Origin: Rhodospirillaceae bacterium
GTDB taxonomy: Bacteria > Pseudomonadota > Alphaproteobacteria > Bin65
DNA: 57,761 nt
Direction of reading: 5' to 3'
Assembly: GCA_028819475.1 (NCBI GenBank)
Contig: JAPPLJ010000032.1
Span: 1 to 57,761 of the forward strand
A program made the translations under genes and the position numbers. This document shows, one piece after another, positions 24,821 to 34,183 of this stretch (the first letter of the stretch is position 1; each line of letters starts with the position of its first letter). Under the pieces are notes generated by a model. The model was not told where the DNA came from. It saw only the letters and a program-made list of their open reading frames with translations, and made no database searches.

Positions 24821-25716
24821 GCCGCTCCGCCGCCGGCGCGGCCCTCCGCGCGGGCCCCCGCGCGGACCCAGGCGTCGCCCAAGGCGCGTTCGGCCATGAC
24901 GCCCGCCAAATGGCGCCGGTATTCGGCCGAGGCATGCAGGTCGTCGTCCGGATCGATGCCGCCGCGCACGGCCTCGACGGCGGCGGCGACCGCGTCGGGC
25001 TCGAAGCCGGTACCGGTCAGCAGCGCTTCGGCCGCCGTGGCGCGGACCGGCGTTTCTCCGACACCGAACAGCGCGATCCTGACCTCTTCAGCCCGGCCGG
25101 CCGATCCGGTCACGGTCGCCGCGGCGCCGGCCAGCGCGAAATCGCCGTGCCGGCGCGCGAATTCGCGGAAGCCCCATCCGGTGCCCGGCGGCAGCAAAGG
25201 AAAGTCGATCCGCGTGACGATCTCGCCGTCATCGAGCGCCGTCCAGAGCGCGCCTTCGAAGAACGACCCGGCTTCGACGACGCGTTCGCCGCCGCAGCTT
25301 GCCGCGTGGATTCGCGCGTCGAGCAGCACGGCCAGCGCCGGCAGCTCCGCCGCCGGGTCCGCGTGGCACAGGCTGCCGCCGATGGTCCCGCGGTTGCGGA
25401 TCGCCAGATGTGCGACATGCCCCATCGCCGCGGCGAGAACCGGGAAGCGCTCGCGGATCAGGGGCGAGGTTTCGAGGGAACGATGCCGGGTGAGCGCGCC
25501 GACGCGGACATGGTCACCGGCCTCCTCGATCGCGTCCGGTGGCGCGATCCTGCGGATGTCAACCAATACGGCCGGGCTGACGAGGCGGAAATTCATCATC
25601 GGCACGAGGCTCTGGCCGCCGGCGATCGGCCGCGCGTCGTCGCCGTATTCGGCCAGCCGGGCTGTCGCCTCATCGACCGTCTCGGCCGCAACATATTTGA
25701 ACGCTGGCGGTTTCAT
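24817..25716 (-). CDS. Molybdenum hydroxylase FAD subunit (CoxM-like)
   Basis: A 299-aa FAD-binding subunit. FAD contacts are in PIAGGQSLVPMMNFR and IRNRGTIGGSLCHADPAAELPAL, followed by the CO dehydrogenase flavoprotein C-terminal domain. It is the first gene of the coxM-coxS-coxL-SDR operon; accessory genes such as coxD or coxG are not seen in the window. Confidence 0.92.
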   Translation of the reverse strand: MKPPAFKYVAAETVDEATARLAEYGDDARPIAGGQSLVPMMNFRLVSPAVLVDIRRIAPPDAIEEAGDHVRVGALTRHRSLETSPLIRERFPVLAAAMGHVAHLAIRNRGTIGGSLCHADPAAELPALAVLLDARIHAASCGGERVVEAGSFFEGALWTALDDGEIVTRIDFPLLPPGTGWGFREFARRHGDFALAGAAATVTGSAGRAEEVRIALFGVGETPVRATAAEALLTGTGFEPDAVAAAVEAVRGGIDPDDDLHASAEYRRHLAGVMAERALGDAWVRAGARAEGRAGGGAA

Positions 25717-25951
25717 CTGCGCTTGCCGCGATTTGCCTGTGGCGCAATTCGGGAGATCGTTCCGGGGAATCCCGGCGCAGATTGTTGCGGATCGGACGCC
25801 GGTCTATCGACCGAACCGATGTCGCATGCCGGGCCGGATCGGCTTCGGCGCGATTGCGCCTTGAACCGGACCCCGACCGGCCCCGATAATCCGCGCAGGC
25901 CCGCCGCGCAAAATGACAGATCGGGCCGGAACACCGGACGACGAGCGAAGC

Positions 25952-26845
25952 ATGAGCGATTCATCGAACACGGAACCACGGAAGGTCGCCTTCCTCGGCC
26001 TCGGGGTCATGGGCTACCACATGGCGGGACATCTGGCGAAAGCCGGCCACGAGGTGACCGTCTACAACCGGACGGCGTCGAAGGCCGCACAGTGGGCCGG
26101 GGAGTTTGCCGGAACGACCGCCGCGACGCCGGCCGCGGCGGCAGCCGGCAACGGGATCGTGTTCGCCTGCGTCGGCAACGACGACGATGCGCGCGCGGTC
26201 ACGATCGGCGCGGACGGCGCGTTCGAGGGGATGGGCGACGGCGCGGTCTTCGTCGATCATACCACCGCTTCGGCCAACGTCGCGCAGGAGCTGGCGGCGG
26301 AAGCGTCGAACCGGGGCCTCGGCTTCATGGATGCGCCGGTCTCCGGCGGCGAAGCCGGCGCGGTGAACGGCGTGCTCACGGTCATGGTCGGCGGCGATCC
26401 GAAGGTTTTCGACCGCTGCCGGGGCGTCATCGACAGCTATGCGCGCGCCGTGACCCTGCTCGGCCCTGTCGGCTCCGGCCAGCTCACGAAGATGGTCAAC
26501 CAGGTCTGCATCGCAGGGCTGGTGCAGGGCCTGTCCGAGGGGCTGAACCTCGCCATGCGCTCCGGGCTCGACGCGAAGCTGGTGCTGGACGTGATCTCGA
26601 AAGGGGCCGCCCAGTCGTGGCAGATGGAGAACCGCGGCACCACGATGGTCGACGACGAATTCGAGTTCGGCTTCGCGGTCGACTGGATGCGCAAGGATCT
26701 CGATATCTGCCTCGCCCAGGGGCACCGCGTCGGCGCCCTGCTGCCGGTGACGGCGCTGGTCAACGAGTTCTACGCCCGGGTCCAGGCGCGCGGCGGCGGG
26801 CGGTGGGATACCTCCAGCCTGATGCGCCTGCTCAGCAATCCGTAG
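25952..26845 (+). CDS. Beta-hydroxyacid dehydrogenase (3-hydroxyisobutyrate dehydrogenase family)
   Basis: A 297-aa NAD(P)-dependent dehydrogenase. N-terminal cofactor motif LGLGVMGYHMAGHL, substrate-binding DAPVSGGEAGA, and catalytic Lys in GSGQLTKMVNQ are all present. It oxidises 3-hydroxyacids such as 3-hydroxyisobutyrate or tartronate semialdehyde; which one is not clear. The start at 25952 is chosen over 25913 because the extension is not family-like. It ends in a 14-bp tail-to-tail overlap with the CaiB gene. Confidence 0.88.
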   Translation: MSDSSNTEPRKVAFLGLGVMGYHMAGHLAKAGHEVTVYNRTASKAAQWAGEFAGTTAATPAAAAAGNGIVFACVGNDDDARAVTIGADGAFEGMGDGAVFVDHTTASANVAQELAAEASNRGLGFMDAPVSGGEAGAVNGVLTVMVGGDPKVFDRCRGVIDSYARAVTLLGPVGSGQLTKMVNQVCIAGLVQGLSEGLNLAMRSGLDAKLVLDVISKGAAQSWQMENRGTTMVDDEFEFGFAVDWMRKDLDICLAQGHRVGALLPVTALVNEFYARVQARGGGRWDTSSLMRLLSNP

Positions 26846-28037
26846 CCGGCCCCCGGAACGCCAGAACGCCGTCTTCGGCAAGGCGCGCGATCTCGGCTTG
26901 CGAATATCCGAGTTCCCCGAGGATGGCGCGGTTGTCGGCGCCCAGGAACGGCGCCATCGCCGCGACGGCCGCCGGCGTCCGGTCGAAGCGCGCCGCGGGC
27001 CGGGGCTGGCGCACCTTGCCGAGCACGGCATTGTCGTGGATCTCGATGGTCCCGTTGGCTTCGATCTGGGCATCGTCGAGCAGCTGCCAGCGGGTCAGCA
27101 CCGGGGCGGCGGGTACATCCTCGCGGTCGAGCCGCGCCAGGATGTCCCCGCTCGGCCATTTTTCCATTTCCGCGCCCACGATGTCCCGGCGCGCCGGCCG
27201 GTTCTTCGCGCGCGCGCCGGCGGTCGCGAAGCGTTCGTCCTCCAGCAGGTCCTCGCGGTCGAGCGCCCGGCACATGCCCTGCCATTCGGAGTCCGAGACC
27301 GCGCCGGCCGTGATGTGGCCGTCGGCGGTCTTGTAGACGAGATCGAGGCCCATCTGGCCCTCGGCCGGATCGGATTCGCTGCCGACGTAGCTCAGGCTGG
27401 AAATCGCCTCCGGCCAGAGATAGGCCACCATGGTATCGAGCATGGCGAGGCGGACATGCTGGCCCTCGCCGGTCTGCGAGCGCGCAAACAGCGCCGCCGT
27501 GATCGCCTGGGCCGCGGCAACGGCGGTGGTCTTGTCGGGAATGATCGTGCGCACCATGCGCGGCTGGCCGGTCGCATAGTCGGTCTGGACGTCGGCGAGC
27601 CCGCACAGCGCCTGTATCACCGGGTCGTAGACCCGCTGATGGGCATACGGGCCGGTTTCGCCGAAGCCGCTGATCGACACGAAGATGATGTCGGGCCGGA
27701 GTTCGCGGACGACATCTTCGCCCAGGCCCATCCGCTCGATCGCGCCCGGGCGGAAGTTCTGCACCAGGACGTCGGCGGTCGCGGCCAGCCTCCTGACCGC
27801 GGCAAGGCCCTCGGGGCGCTTGATATCGAGTGCCAGGCTGCGCTTGCTCCGGTTGCACGACAGGAAGGAGGCCGACATGCCCCGGCTCATGCTGCCGACG
27901 TGGCGCATGTGGTCGCCCCGGGGCGATTCGATCTTGATGACGTCCGCGCCCTGGTCCGCCAGCATCATCGTCGCTATCGGTCCCGAAACCATCGTGGTCA
28001 GATCGAGAATGCGCACGCCGTTCAGGGGTCCGGTCAT
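26832..28037 (-). CDS. CaiB/BaiF family CoA-transferase
   Basis: A 401-aa family III CoA-transferase. N-terminal GVRILDLTTMVSGPIATMMLADQGADVIKIE and the catalytic-Asp region LAMLDTMVAYLW are typical. It moves CoA between carboxylic acids without energy loss, for instance in carnitine, bile-acid or dicarboxylate metabolism. It lies 103 bp downstream of the GST gene on the same strand and may be co-transcribed with it. Confidence 0.9.
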   Translation of the reverse strand: MTGPLNGVRILDLTTMVSGPIATMMLADQGADVIKIESPRGDHMRHVGSMSRGMSASFLSCNRSKRSLALDIKRPEGLAAVRRLAATADVLVQNFRPGAIERMGLGEDVVRELRPDIIFVSISGFGETGPYAHQRVYDPVIQALCGLADVQTDYATGQPRMVRTIIPDKTTAVAAAQAITAALFARSQTGEGQHVRLAMLDTMVAYLWPEAISSLSYVGSESDPAEGQMGLDLVYKTADGHITAGAVSDSEWQGMCRALDREDLLEDERFATAGARAKNRPARRDIVGAEMEKWPSGDILARLDREDVPAAPVLTRWQLLDDAQIEANGTIEIHDNAVLGKVRQPRPAARFDRTPAAVAAMAPFLGADNRAILGELGYSQAEIARLAEDGVLAFRGPATDC

Positions 28038-28101
28038 CCGTCGGCTCCGTCTGTTAGAGTTTCCCAGGTGTCTGGCGGACTGCCGCCAGCCGGTTTCCGC
28101 G

Positions 28102-28149
28102 ACGGGTCTCAGGGAAAACGGGTCTCAGGGGAAACGGGTCTCAGGGGAA
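28102..28149. repeat. 16-bp tandem repeat, three units
   Basis: Three head-to-tail copies of ACGGGTCTCAGGGGAA (the first with one difference) lie at the 3' end of the GST gene. The GST stop codon falls inside the third unit, so unit number affects only the untranslated tail. Confidence 0.85.
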
Positions 28150-28776
28150 ATTGATTTCGCGGGCGCGCCGGTAGGCCGGCCGCTCGATGATCCGGTCGCG
28201 ATAGGCCATCAGCAGGTCGGGAATCGGGATTTCCAGCGTCAGCGCATAGTCGAGGCTGGTCACCATCAGGATGTCGGCGACGCTCATGCCCTCCGGCATC
28301 AGCGAGTCCATGCCGTCGGGAAACTTCTTCATCATGCCGTCGATCTGCTCGCAGAAATAGTCCCTGGCCGATTCGACGGCGTGCGGCGCCTCGCCGTAGA
28401 TGTGCGCCAGTTGCAGGTGCCGCCGGATCAGGTAGAGCGGGTGCGCGTCCAGTTCCGTCATGACGAAGAAACACCATTCGTTCAGCGCGGCGCGGCGCGC
28501 CCGATCCTCGGGCACGAAAAAGCCTTCCGGCGCCGGGAAGGTCTCGCTCAGATAGTTGGCGATGGCCGCGCTCTCCGCCAGGACGAACGGGCCGTGCTCG
28601 ATCACCGGGACCTTGTGCCGGGGGTTCAGGCGCAGATATTCCTCGGTCAGGGTCTCGCCGGTGCGCGGCCCGATCGGGCGCAGGTCGTAGTCGACGTCCA
28701 TTTCCGCGAGCATCCAGTGCGCGCGCATGGTGCGGGCAGTCCCGATTCCCCACACCCTGAGATCGTTCTTCGACAT
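28141..28776 (-). CDS. Glutathione S-transferase
   Basis: A 211-aa GST. The N-terminal thioredoxin-fold domain has the HKVPVIEHGPFVLAESAAI glutathione-binding segment (cis-Pro and ESxAI), and the C-terminal helical domain contains SVADILMVTSLDYA with the conserved Asp of the N-capping box. The start at 28776 is used; the open frame continues upstream without coding support. Role may be detoxification or a GSH-dependent catabolic step; substrate unknown. Confidence 0.88.
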   Translation of the reverse strand: MSKNDLRVWGIGTARTMRAHWMLAEMDVDYDLRPIGPRTGETLTEEYLRLNPRHKVPVIEHGPFVLAESAAIANYLSETFPAPEGFFVPEDRARRAALNEWCFFVMTELDAHPLYLIRRHLQLAHIYGEAPHAVESARDYFCEQIDGMMKKFPDGMDSLMPEGMSVADILMVTSLDYALTLEIPIPDLLMAYRDRIIERPAYRRAREINFP

Positions 28777-29121
28777 TATTGCGTTTTTCCTCTCGCAGAG
28801 CGGCCATGCAGCGTTGAACGGGGCAGGATGACCGGGCAGGTCCGATACCGTATCGGGCGGCGTCGCCGGCGGCGCATTCTCCGGCCCGCATTTTCCGACC
28901 CGGGGGCGCACGAACCGTCACGCAAGCGTTGAACCGGCTCTCAAACTGCCCCATCGCGGCGGGCCGATCAACGGTCCGGCGCGCCCCGTGGGGCATTGCG
29001 GATCGGCAGGGAAGCAGGAAATTGCCGCGGCTTCCGGCAAAGGGTGCAACGGAGTCTCGCTGCACTCGAAATGCGCGCCCACATCGGCTAAGTACAGACG
29101 TTCACCCTTGAGGCATGGCCC
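28777..29121. other. Divergent intergenic region, nothing recognised
   Basis: This 345-bp gap lies between the GST gene (minus) and the TRAP receptor gene (plus). It must contain both promoters, but no convincing -35/-10 pair, repeat or RNA structure was found. Confidence 0.5.
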
Positions 29122-30243
29122 TTGAACCCGTTCTTTATCCGAATCGTCACCGTCTCCATCATCTGCCTCGTCGCCGGCGGTGCGGCCGGCCGTTACCTGC
29201 TCTCGCCCTGGCCGCAGAGAATCATCGTGCGCGAAACGGTCGAAAAAAAGCCGGACTTCAAGGCCCCGGAATCGGTCTATCTGAAATGGACCATGGCGAG
29301 CGCCTTTCGGGGCGACACGCCGCAGTTCGGCACCCTGGGCAGGAGCTTCACGACGAAACTGCGCCGGGCGTCCGCCGGCGCCATGCAGATCGGCTTCGCC
29401 GAACCCGGCCAGCCGATCGCGGCCGAAAAATGCTTCGAAGCCGTGGTGGACGGCAAGGTCGAGACCTGCTGGTCCACACCGGGCTACTGGACGTCGACCG
29501 AGAAGGCGCTGGCCCTCTTTTCCGGCGTGCCGTTCGGGCCCGACGCACAGGAATACCTGGCCTGGTACTACTATGGCGGCGGCGAGGAACTGCTCGACGA
29601 AATCTATGGCGGGCATGGGCTGAAATCCGTTCTGTGCGGCGTCACGGCGGCGGAGGGCGGCGGCTGGTTCCGCGAGGAGATCGTTGGCGCCGGGTTCTTC
29701 AAGGACAAGAAGATCCGGATTTTCGGCCTGGGAGCCCGGGTGATCGAGAAACTGGGTGCAACCGCAGTGCGCCTCAACGCGGAGGAAATTAAGAAGGCGC
29801 TGGAAGCAGGGCAGATCGCAGGCGCGGAATATTCGATCCCGCTGATCGATCTGAACCTGGGCCTGAATACGGCGGCAAAGTTCTACTATGTGCCCGGCTG
29901 GCACAAGCCGGCGACCCTGCTGGAACTGCTCGTCCGACGCGGTGTCTGGAACGGTCTTGCCGACGCGGCCAAGACCACGATCAGAAATGCCTGCGGCGAC
30001 ACAATCCGCGAGGGCCTGGCAGAAGGCGCCTCGCACCAGCCGGCAGCCATCCGCGAGCTGACCGCCAAGGGAGTCGAGATCAGGAAATTCCCGAAAGACG
30101 TGCTGAACGCCCTCGAACTGGCCTGGCAGAAGGTGGCCGAAGAGGAGAGCACGGCCAATCCCCTTTTCAAGCGGGTCTGGCGGTCGCTGATCTCCTTCCG
30201 GGCGGAATACCGGCTGTGGGACAACAAGAGCCGGCTACCCTGA
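29122..30243 (+). CDS. Orphan DctP/TakP-type TRAP transporter substrate-binding protein
   Basis: A 373-aa periplasmic receptor-like protein with an N-terminal hydrophobic segment (about residues 5-28) and DctP-family features: YLAWYYYGGGEELLDEIY, GVTAAEGGGWF, IRIFGLGARVIEKLGATAV, and YVPGWHKPATLLELLV. The nearest parallel is the TakP group that binds 2-oxoacids. It starts with TTG, with an AGG element 8 bases upstream. No DctQ/DctM permease genes are adjacent, so it must work with a distant transporter or as a sensor. The signal segment lacks an obvious cleavage site and could stay as an anchor. Confidence 0.8.
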   Translation: MNPFFIRIVTVSIICLVAGGAAGRYLLSPWPQRIIVRETVEKKPDFKAPESVYLKWTMASAFRGDTPQFGTLGRSFTTKLRRASAGAMQIGFAEPGQPIAAEKCFEAVVDGKVETCWSTPGYWTSTEKALALFSGVPFGPDAQEYLAWYYYGGGEELLDEIYGGHGLKSVLCGVTAAEGGGWFREEIVGAGFFKDKKIRIFGLGARVIEKLGATAVRLNAEEIKKALEAGQIAGAEYSIPLIDLNLGLNTAAKFYYVPGWHKPATLLELLVRRGVWNGLADAAKTTIRNACGDTIREGLAEGASHQPAAIRELTAKGVEIRKFPKDVLNALELAWQKVAEEESTANPLFKRVWRSLISFRAEYRLWDNKSRLP

Positions 30244-30279
30244 TTGCGGCACGGCGCGCGACGCCGCAGTCTCAAGTGA

Positions 30280-31641
30280 CTATTCCGCGGCCTGAAGCAG
30301 GGCAGGCCGGCAGCTTTCCTCCATCTCGCGGCGCACCTGCACGGCCGGATGGGCGCTGTCCGCCGCAACGTCCGACCAGCGCACGACCTGCCCCTTCGCC
30401 ACGGGGTTCACCAGGCGGACATCGTGGGTCAGCCCCATCGGAAAGGCGCCTTCGGCCAGCGAGCGCGCTGCGGGCATCAGGTGGCCGGACACCGTGTAGC
30501 CGCCCTCCCCGTCGAGCATCTCCCCGGCTCTCAGATCGCGCTTGGCGACCGCGACGGCATCCGCGCGCCAGCCGGTCGCGGCGCCCGTTGGCTCGCCGCG
30601 CAGGGCGACGCTGGCGACGCTGATGCCCAGTTCCAGCCCGATCAGGTGCCAGCGCTTGTACAGGGCGGCGTAGCGGCCGCTGTCGTCGGTCTGGACGCCG
30701 TATTCCATGAAGCAGCGCGCGACGTAATCGGTATCCGCCTCGAAGGCGACGAACACGCCGAAACGGATGTCGTAGTCGATGACCCGGCCGTCCCGGTGCA
30801 GCGAGGATATGACCTCGACCTGGCCCTTGTGGTCGAGCGCGCCGCCCTCGGCGCGCGGACGGCAGACATTGGGAATTTCATCGATCCGGGCCGGCGGATA
30901 AGCCAGGCCGTCGGGCGCCGGCGTCAGGCCGGTGGCGTTGGCGACCGCCGTGCTCTCGATCGCCGGCTTGGTGCCGTCGAGGAAGGAGGTGAACATTTTC
31001 GGGTTCAGCCCGCCCTCGGCCGCCTGTTGCGGCGTCAGTCCATAGCCGTCCCAGACATTGTCCGGCGTGTAGAACTGGAACTCGGGCAGCCATTTGTGGC
31101 CGCGGCCCGCCGCGGTCACGTCGAAGCCGCTGGCGCGCGCCCAGTCGACCAGGTCGCAGATCATCGCCGGCTGGTCGCCGTAGGCGAGCGAATAGACGAT
31201 GCCGGCCTCGCGCGCCTTTTCGGCGAGCATCGGGCCGGCCAGCGCGTCGGCCTCGACATTGACCATGATTATCGACTTGCCGTGGCGGCACGCGAGCAGG
31301 GCGTGATGCACGCCGGACGGCGGATCGCCGGTCGAATCGATGATGAGGTCGATCGCCTCCTCGCGGAAAAGCGCCTCGACGTCATCGCCGATCCATGTCG
31401 CGCCCGATTGGAGCGCCGCACCGCAATCCGCCGCCGCAAAGCGCTCCGCGGGCCAGCCGATGCGGGCCAGACTTTCCCGCGCCCCGGCCGGATTCAGGTC
31501 CGCGATGGCGGCAATGTGGACGCCCGGCGTGCGCACCGCCTGGGCCAGGTACATCGAGGCGAACTTGCCGCAACCGAGAATCCCGACGCGGACGGGGCTG
31601 TCCTGCGCCTGACGCTCCAGCAGGAGGCGGTGAAGGTTCAC
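30280..31641 (-). CDS. Predicted homoserine-dehydrogenase-like oxidoreductase with SAF domain (COG4091)
   Basis: A 453-aa protein. An NAD(P)-binding Rossmann fold begins with VGILGCGKFASMYLAQ near residue 18, and IDLIIDSTGDPPSG follows; the C-terminus (about 360-440) has a SAF-like domain (VAKRDLRAGEMLDGEGGYTV). This matches COG4091, a predicted homoserine-dehydrogenase-type group of uncertain reaction. The GTG at 31641 is the best start because it lies 5 bp after the stop of the upstream PhyH gene. Tight coupling implies it acts on the product of that oxygenase. Confidence 0.8.
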   Translation of the reverse strand: MNLHRLLLERQAQDSPVRVGILGCGKFASMYLAQAVRTPGVHIAAIADLNPAGARESLARIGWPAERFAAADCGAALQSGATWIGDDVEALFREEAIDLIIDSTGDPPSGVHHALLACRHGKSIIMVNVEADALAGPMLAEKAREAGIVYSLAYGDQPAMICDLVDWARASGFDVTAAGRGHKWLPEFQFYTPDNVWDGYGLTPQQAAEGGLNPKMFTSFLDGTKPAIESTAVANATGLTPAPDGLAYPPARIDEIPNVCRPRAEGGALDHKGQVEVISSLHRDGRVIDYDIRFGVFVAFEADTDYVARCFMEYGVQTDDSGRYAALYKRWHLIGLELGISVASVALRGEPTGAATGWRADAVAVAKRDLRAGEMLDGEGGYTVSGHLMPAARSLAEGAFPMGLTHDVRLVNPVAKGQVVRWSDVAADSAHPAVQVRREMEESCRPALLQAAE

Positions 31642-31646
31642 GCCGC

Positions 31647-32471
31647 CTATTCCGCCGCCACCTGGATCCCGCTTTCGTATTCCGCGAACGGCGTCATCGG
31701 CGCGAGCAGACAATCGTCCGGCAGCGGCTCGATGGGCGCGAAATCGCGGTGGGCAATCCACTCCGGCCGCTTGAAGCGCCGGATATGGTTCTCGACGTGG
31801 CACAGCGACAGGTAGACGATGGTCCGGCCCCAGGGCGACAGGTTGGGCGAGGAGGCGTGCACGATGTTGCTGTGGAACATCAGCACGCTGCCGGCCGCGC
31901 CCTTGGCCGAATAGATGCCGCCGCGTTCCGCCAGTTCGCTCACCTTCGCCTTGTCGAGCGTCCAAAGCGGATAGCTGGTCGTCTCGATATCGTGGCCGGC
32001 CTCGTAGACGCCTTCACGGTGCGAGCCGGGGATGATCCACAAGGGACCGTTGAATTCCGTCACCTCGTCGACGAACAGTGCGATGTTCATCGCCCGGGCT
32101 TCCGGCATCAGGTCGTCGCGCGACCAGGTGCCGTAATCCTGGTGCCACTGCCAGACGGCGCCGTCGAAGGCGACCTTGGCGTTGACCTTGTACTGGTGCA
32201 TGTACACCGGGCCGTCGAGCAGTTGCATCACAGGCTCGACCAGGCGCGGATGGCGGCCGAGCCGCCGGAAGGCCTCGTGGTAGCAGTGCGCCGCAAAGCC
32301 GGTGCGCGGCGAGACGCCGTCCAACTCGCGCACCACTTCCTTTCGGTCCATGGCGTAGACGTCTTCTGCTCCCTGCCGAAGGACATCTGCCTCCTCGGTG
32401 GAAAACAGGTTGGGCAGCATGAGGTAGCCGGTCTCGTGGAACCGGTCGATCTGGTCTCGCGTGAGCTTCAT
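31647..32471 (-). CDS. PhyH family 2OG-Fe(II) oxygenase (ectoine-hydroxylase-like)
   Basis: A 274-aa oxygenase with iron motif WHQDYGTW (HxD), PLWIIPGSH, and distal His/Arg in FHSNIVHASSPNLS and GRT. The order and spacing resemble ectoine/proline hydroxylase relatives within PhyH. It starts at the ATG at 32471 and is followed 5 bp later by the COG4091 oxidoreductase, forming a two-gene operon. Hydroxylation followed by dehydrogenation of an amino-acid-like compound is a reasonable inference. Confidence 0.88.
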   Translation of the reverse strand: MKLTRDQIDRFHETGYLMLPNLFSTEEADVLRQGAEDVYAMDRKEVVRELDGVSPRTGFAAHCYHEAFRRLGRHPRLVEPVMQLLDGPVYMHQYKVNAKVAFDGAVWQWHQDYGTWSRDDLMPEARAMNIALFVDEVTEFNGPLWIIPGSHREGVYEAGHDIETTSYPLWTLDKAKVSELAERGGIYSAKGAAGSVLMFHSNIVHASSPNLSPWGRTIVYLSLCHVENHIRRFKRPEWIAHRDFAPIEPLPDDCLLAPMTPFAEYESGIQVAAE

Positions 32472-32596
32472 CGTCGTGCGCCCTTTGGACATCTGGGCCG
32501 GCCGGAACGGGTTAGGGCAAAGGATAGGCGCGCGGCGCACGGGATTCAACGCCGGTCACGCCGAAAACTGCGGATTCAGCTTTGGCAGCGGGGACC

Positions 32597-33520
32597 ATGA
32601 AAGCGGCGTATATCGAGGAACAGGGCGGCCCGGAGGTTCTGCGATACGGCGACCTGCCCGACCCGCAGGCGGGGCCGGGCGAGATCGTGGTGGATGTCCA
32701 TGCCGCCTCGATCAATGCGGCGGACTGGAAGGTGCGCTCCGGCAGCTACGCGAAGCTGACCCGGTTTCCCTACGTCCTGGGGCGGGATTTTTCGGGCGTC
32801 GTCGCGGAAACGGGCGCGGGCGTAAGCGACCTTGCGCCGGGCGATCCCGTCTTCGGCGTGCTCGACGCCGGCCAGGAAGGCGCCTATGCCGGGAAGGTGG
32901 CGGTCCGAGCCGATCTGACGGCGCGGAAGCCGGAGGGTTGGTCCCATGAGGAAGCCGTCGCCCTGGCGCTCGCCGGGCTTACAGCCATCGTCTCGCTCGA
33001 AGAAACGCTGAAGCTGGAGGCCGGCGAGACGATCCTGATCCAGGGCGGCGCCGGGGGCGTCGCGGGCTTCGCCATCCAACTCGCCAAGCATCTGGGCGCC
33101 ACCGTTGTCACGACGGCGAGCGCGGCGAACCACGACTATGTCAGGGGTCTGGGCGCCGACCGGGTCATCGACTACCGCGCGCAGGACTTCACGGAGGAAA
33201 TCTCCGGCGTCGACGCCGTGTTCGAGACCGTCGGCGGCGATGTCGCCCTGCGGTCCTTCGATGTGCTGCGGCCCGGAGGGCGGGCGGCGTTCATCGCCTC
33301 GGGCGGGCAGGCGCCGAAGCCGCCGCGCAGCGACGTGACTGCCCTTCGACCCAACGTCGCCCGGGCCCGGCGCCATATGGAGCGGGTCGCCGAACTGGTC
33401 GCCGCCGGCGCCGTGACTATCCCGCCGGTCCGCACATTCCCGCTCTCCCAGGCCGCCGACGCCCACCGCGTCAGCGAGGGCCGGCACCTGCGCGGCAAGC
33501 TGGTGCTCACGGTGCGGTAA
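32597..33520 (+). CDS. Zinc-less NADP-dependent quinone oxidoreductase
   Basis: A 307-aa medium-chain reductase of the quinone-oxidoreductase group: AASINAADWKVRSG replaces zinc ligands, the NADPH motif is QGGAGGVAGFAIQLA, and the C-terminus has HVRGKLVLTV-like HLRGKLVLTV. It reduces quinones or activated alkenes using NADPH. ATG at 32597 is preferred to an upstream TTG at 32582. It is transcribed divergently from the PhyH operon. Confidence 0.88.
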   Translation: MKAAYIEEQGGPEVLRYGDLPDPQAGPGEIVVDVHAASINAADWKVRSGSYAKLTRFPYVLGRDFSGVVAETGAGVSDLAPGDPVFGVLDAGQEGAYAGKVAVRADLTARKPEGWSHEEAVALALAGLTAIVSLEETLKLEAGETILIQGGAGGVAGFAIQLAKHLGATVVTTASAANHDYVRGLGADRVIDYRAQDFTEEISGVDAVFETVGGDVALRSFDVLRPGGRAAFIASGGQAPKPPRSDVTALRPNVARARRHMERVAELVAAGAVTIPPVRTFPLSQAADAHRVSEGRHLRGKLVLTVR

Positions 33521-33609
33521 GGTTGCTTGATTTCGCTCCCGGACCGCGCCAGATAATTCGCCATCGCCAAACGATCCTTCCCGGCCGGCCGGAACGGAGC
33601 GGTTAAGCC

Positions 33610-34179
33610 ATGGCCATTGCATCCGAGCCTGTTTCGCCGACAAGCAATGCGATCCGGAATGTCGGGCGGGTGCTGCCTTGGCTGGCCGAATTTCCGGAAA
33701 GCCCCGATCGTTCGCGATTTACGCCCGATTGTCTCCTGCGGTCCCCGGACCGGGAGACCCGGAGAGCCGTAACCGAGTTGGAACGTAATCTTGGCGAACG
33801 CTACCGATCCATCAATGCCGCCGTCATCACGATGTTGGACAAGCTCCGGGCCGAGGTCGAAGCAGCCCCGCCCGGCATGGTAATGGACCCCGATGGAGTC
33901 GGCGTTCAGGCGTTCGAGGAAACGGAAGAGTATTTTCGCAGCGAATGCGACGAACTCGGCGCAATCCGTGGCGCGCTGGAGCATTCAGGAGGATCGGGCG
34001 AGCACGGGAAGGAGATATTCCACGAACTGGACCGCCTGGAAGACCTGCTGTCTCAAATCGTCCAGCGATGTCAGGACATTCGCTGGCGTCTCATGATCAA
34101 TGACGGCGCTCTGGCGCCGACCACCGGAAAGACTTTCGCATCGGGCGCGGAACTGGTCTCGTCGTTGACGAGCGATTGA
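33610..34179 (+). CDS. Unrecognised protein, possible antitoxin partner
   Basis: A 189-aa acidic, mostly helical protein with no signal peptide or membrane segment. I do not recognise a family. Likely coiled or helical-bundle regions are at about 55-85 and 105-160 (FEETEEYFRSECDELGAIRG and FHELDRLEDLLSQIVQR). Its stop is 4 bp before the GTG of a RelE/ParE-like toxin gene, so the two are almost certainly translated together and it may neutralise or accompany the toxin. It lacks a recognisable DNA-binding motif and is much longer than usual type II antitoxins. Confidence 0.65.
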   Translation: MAIASEPVSPTSNAIRNVGRVLPWLAEFPESPDRSRFTPDCLLRSPDRETRRAVTELERNLGERYRSINAAVITMLDKLRAEVEAAPPGMVMDPDGVGVQAFEETEEYFRSECDELGAIRGALEHSGGSGEHGKEIFHELDRLEDLLSQIVQRCQDIRWRLMINDGALAPTTGKTFASGAELVSSLTSD

Positions 34180-34183
34180 TTCC

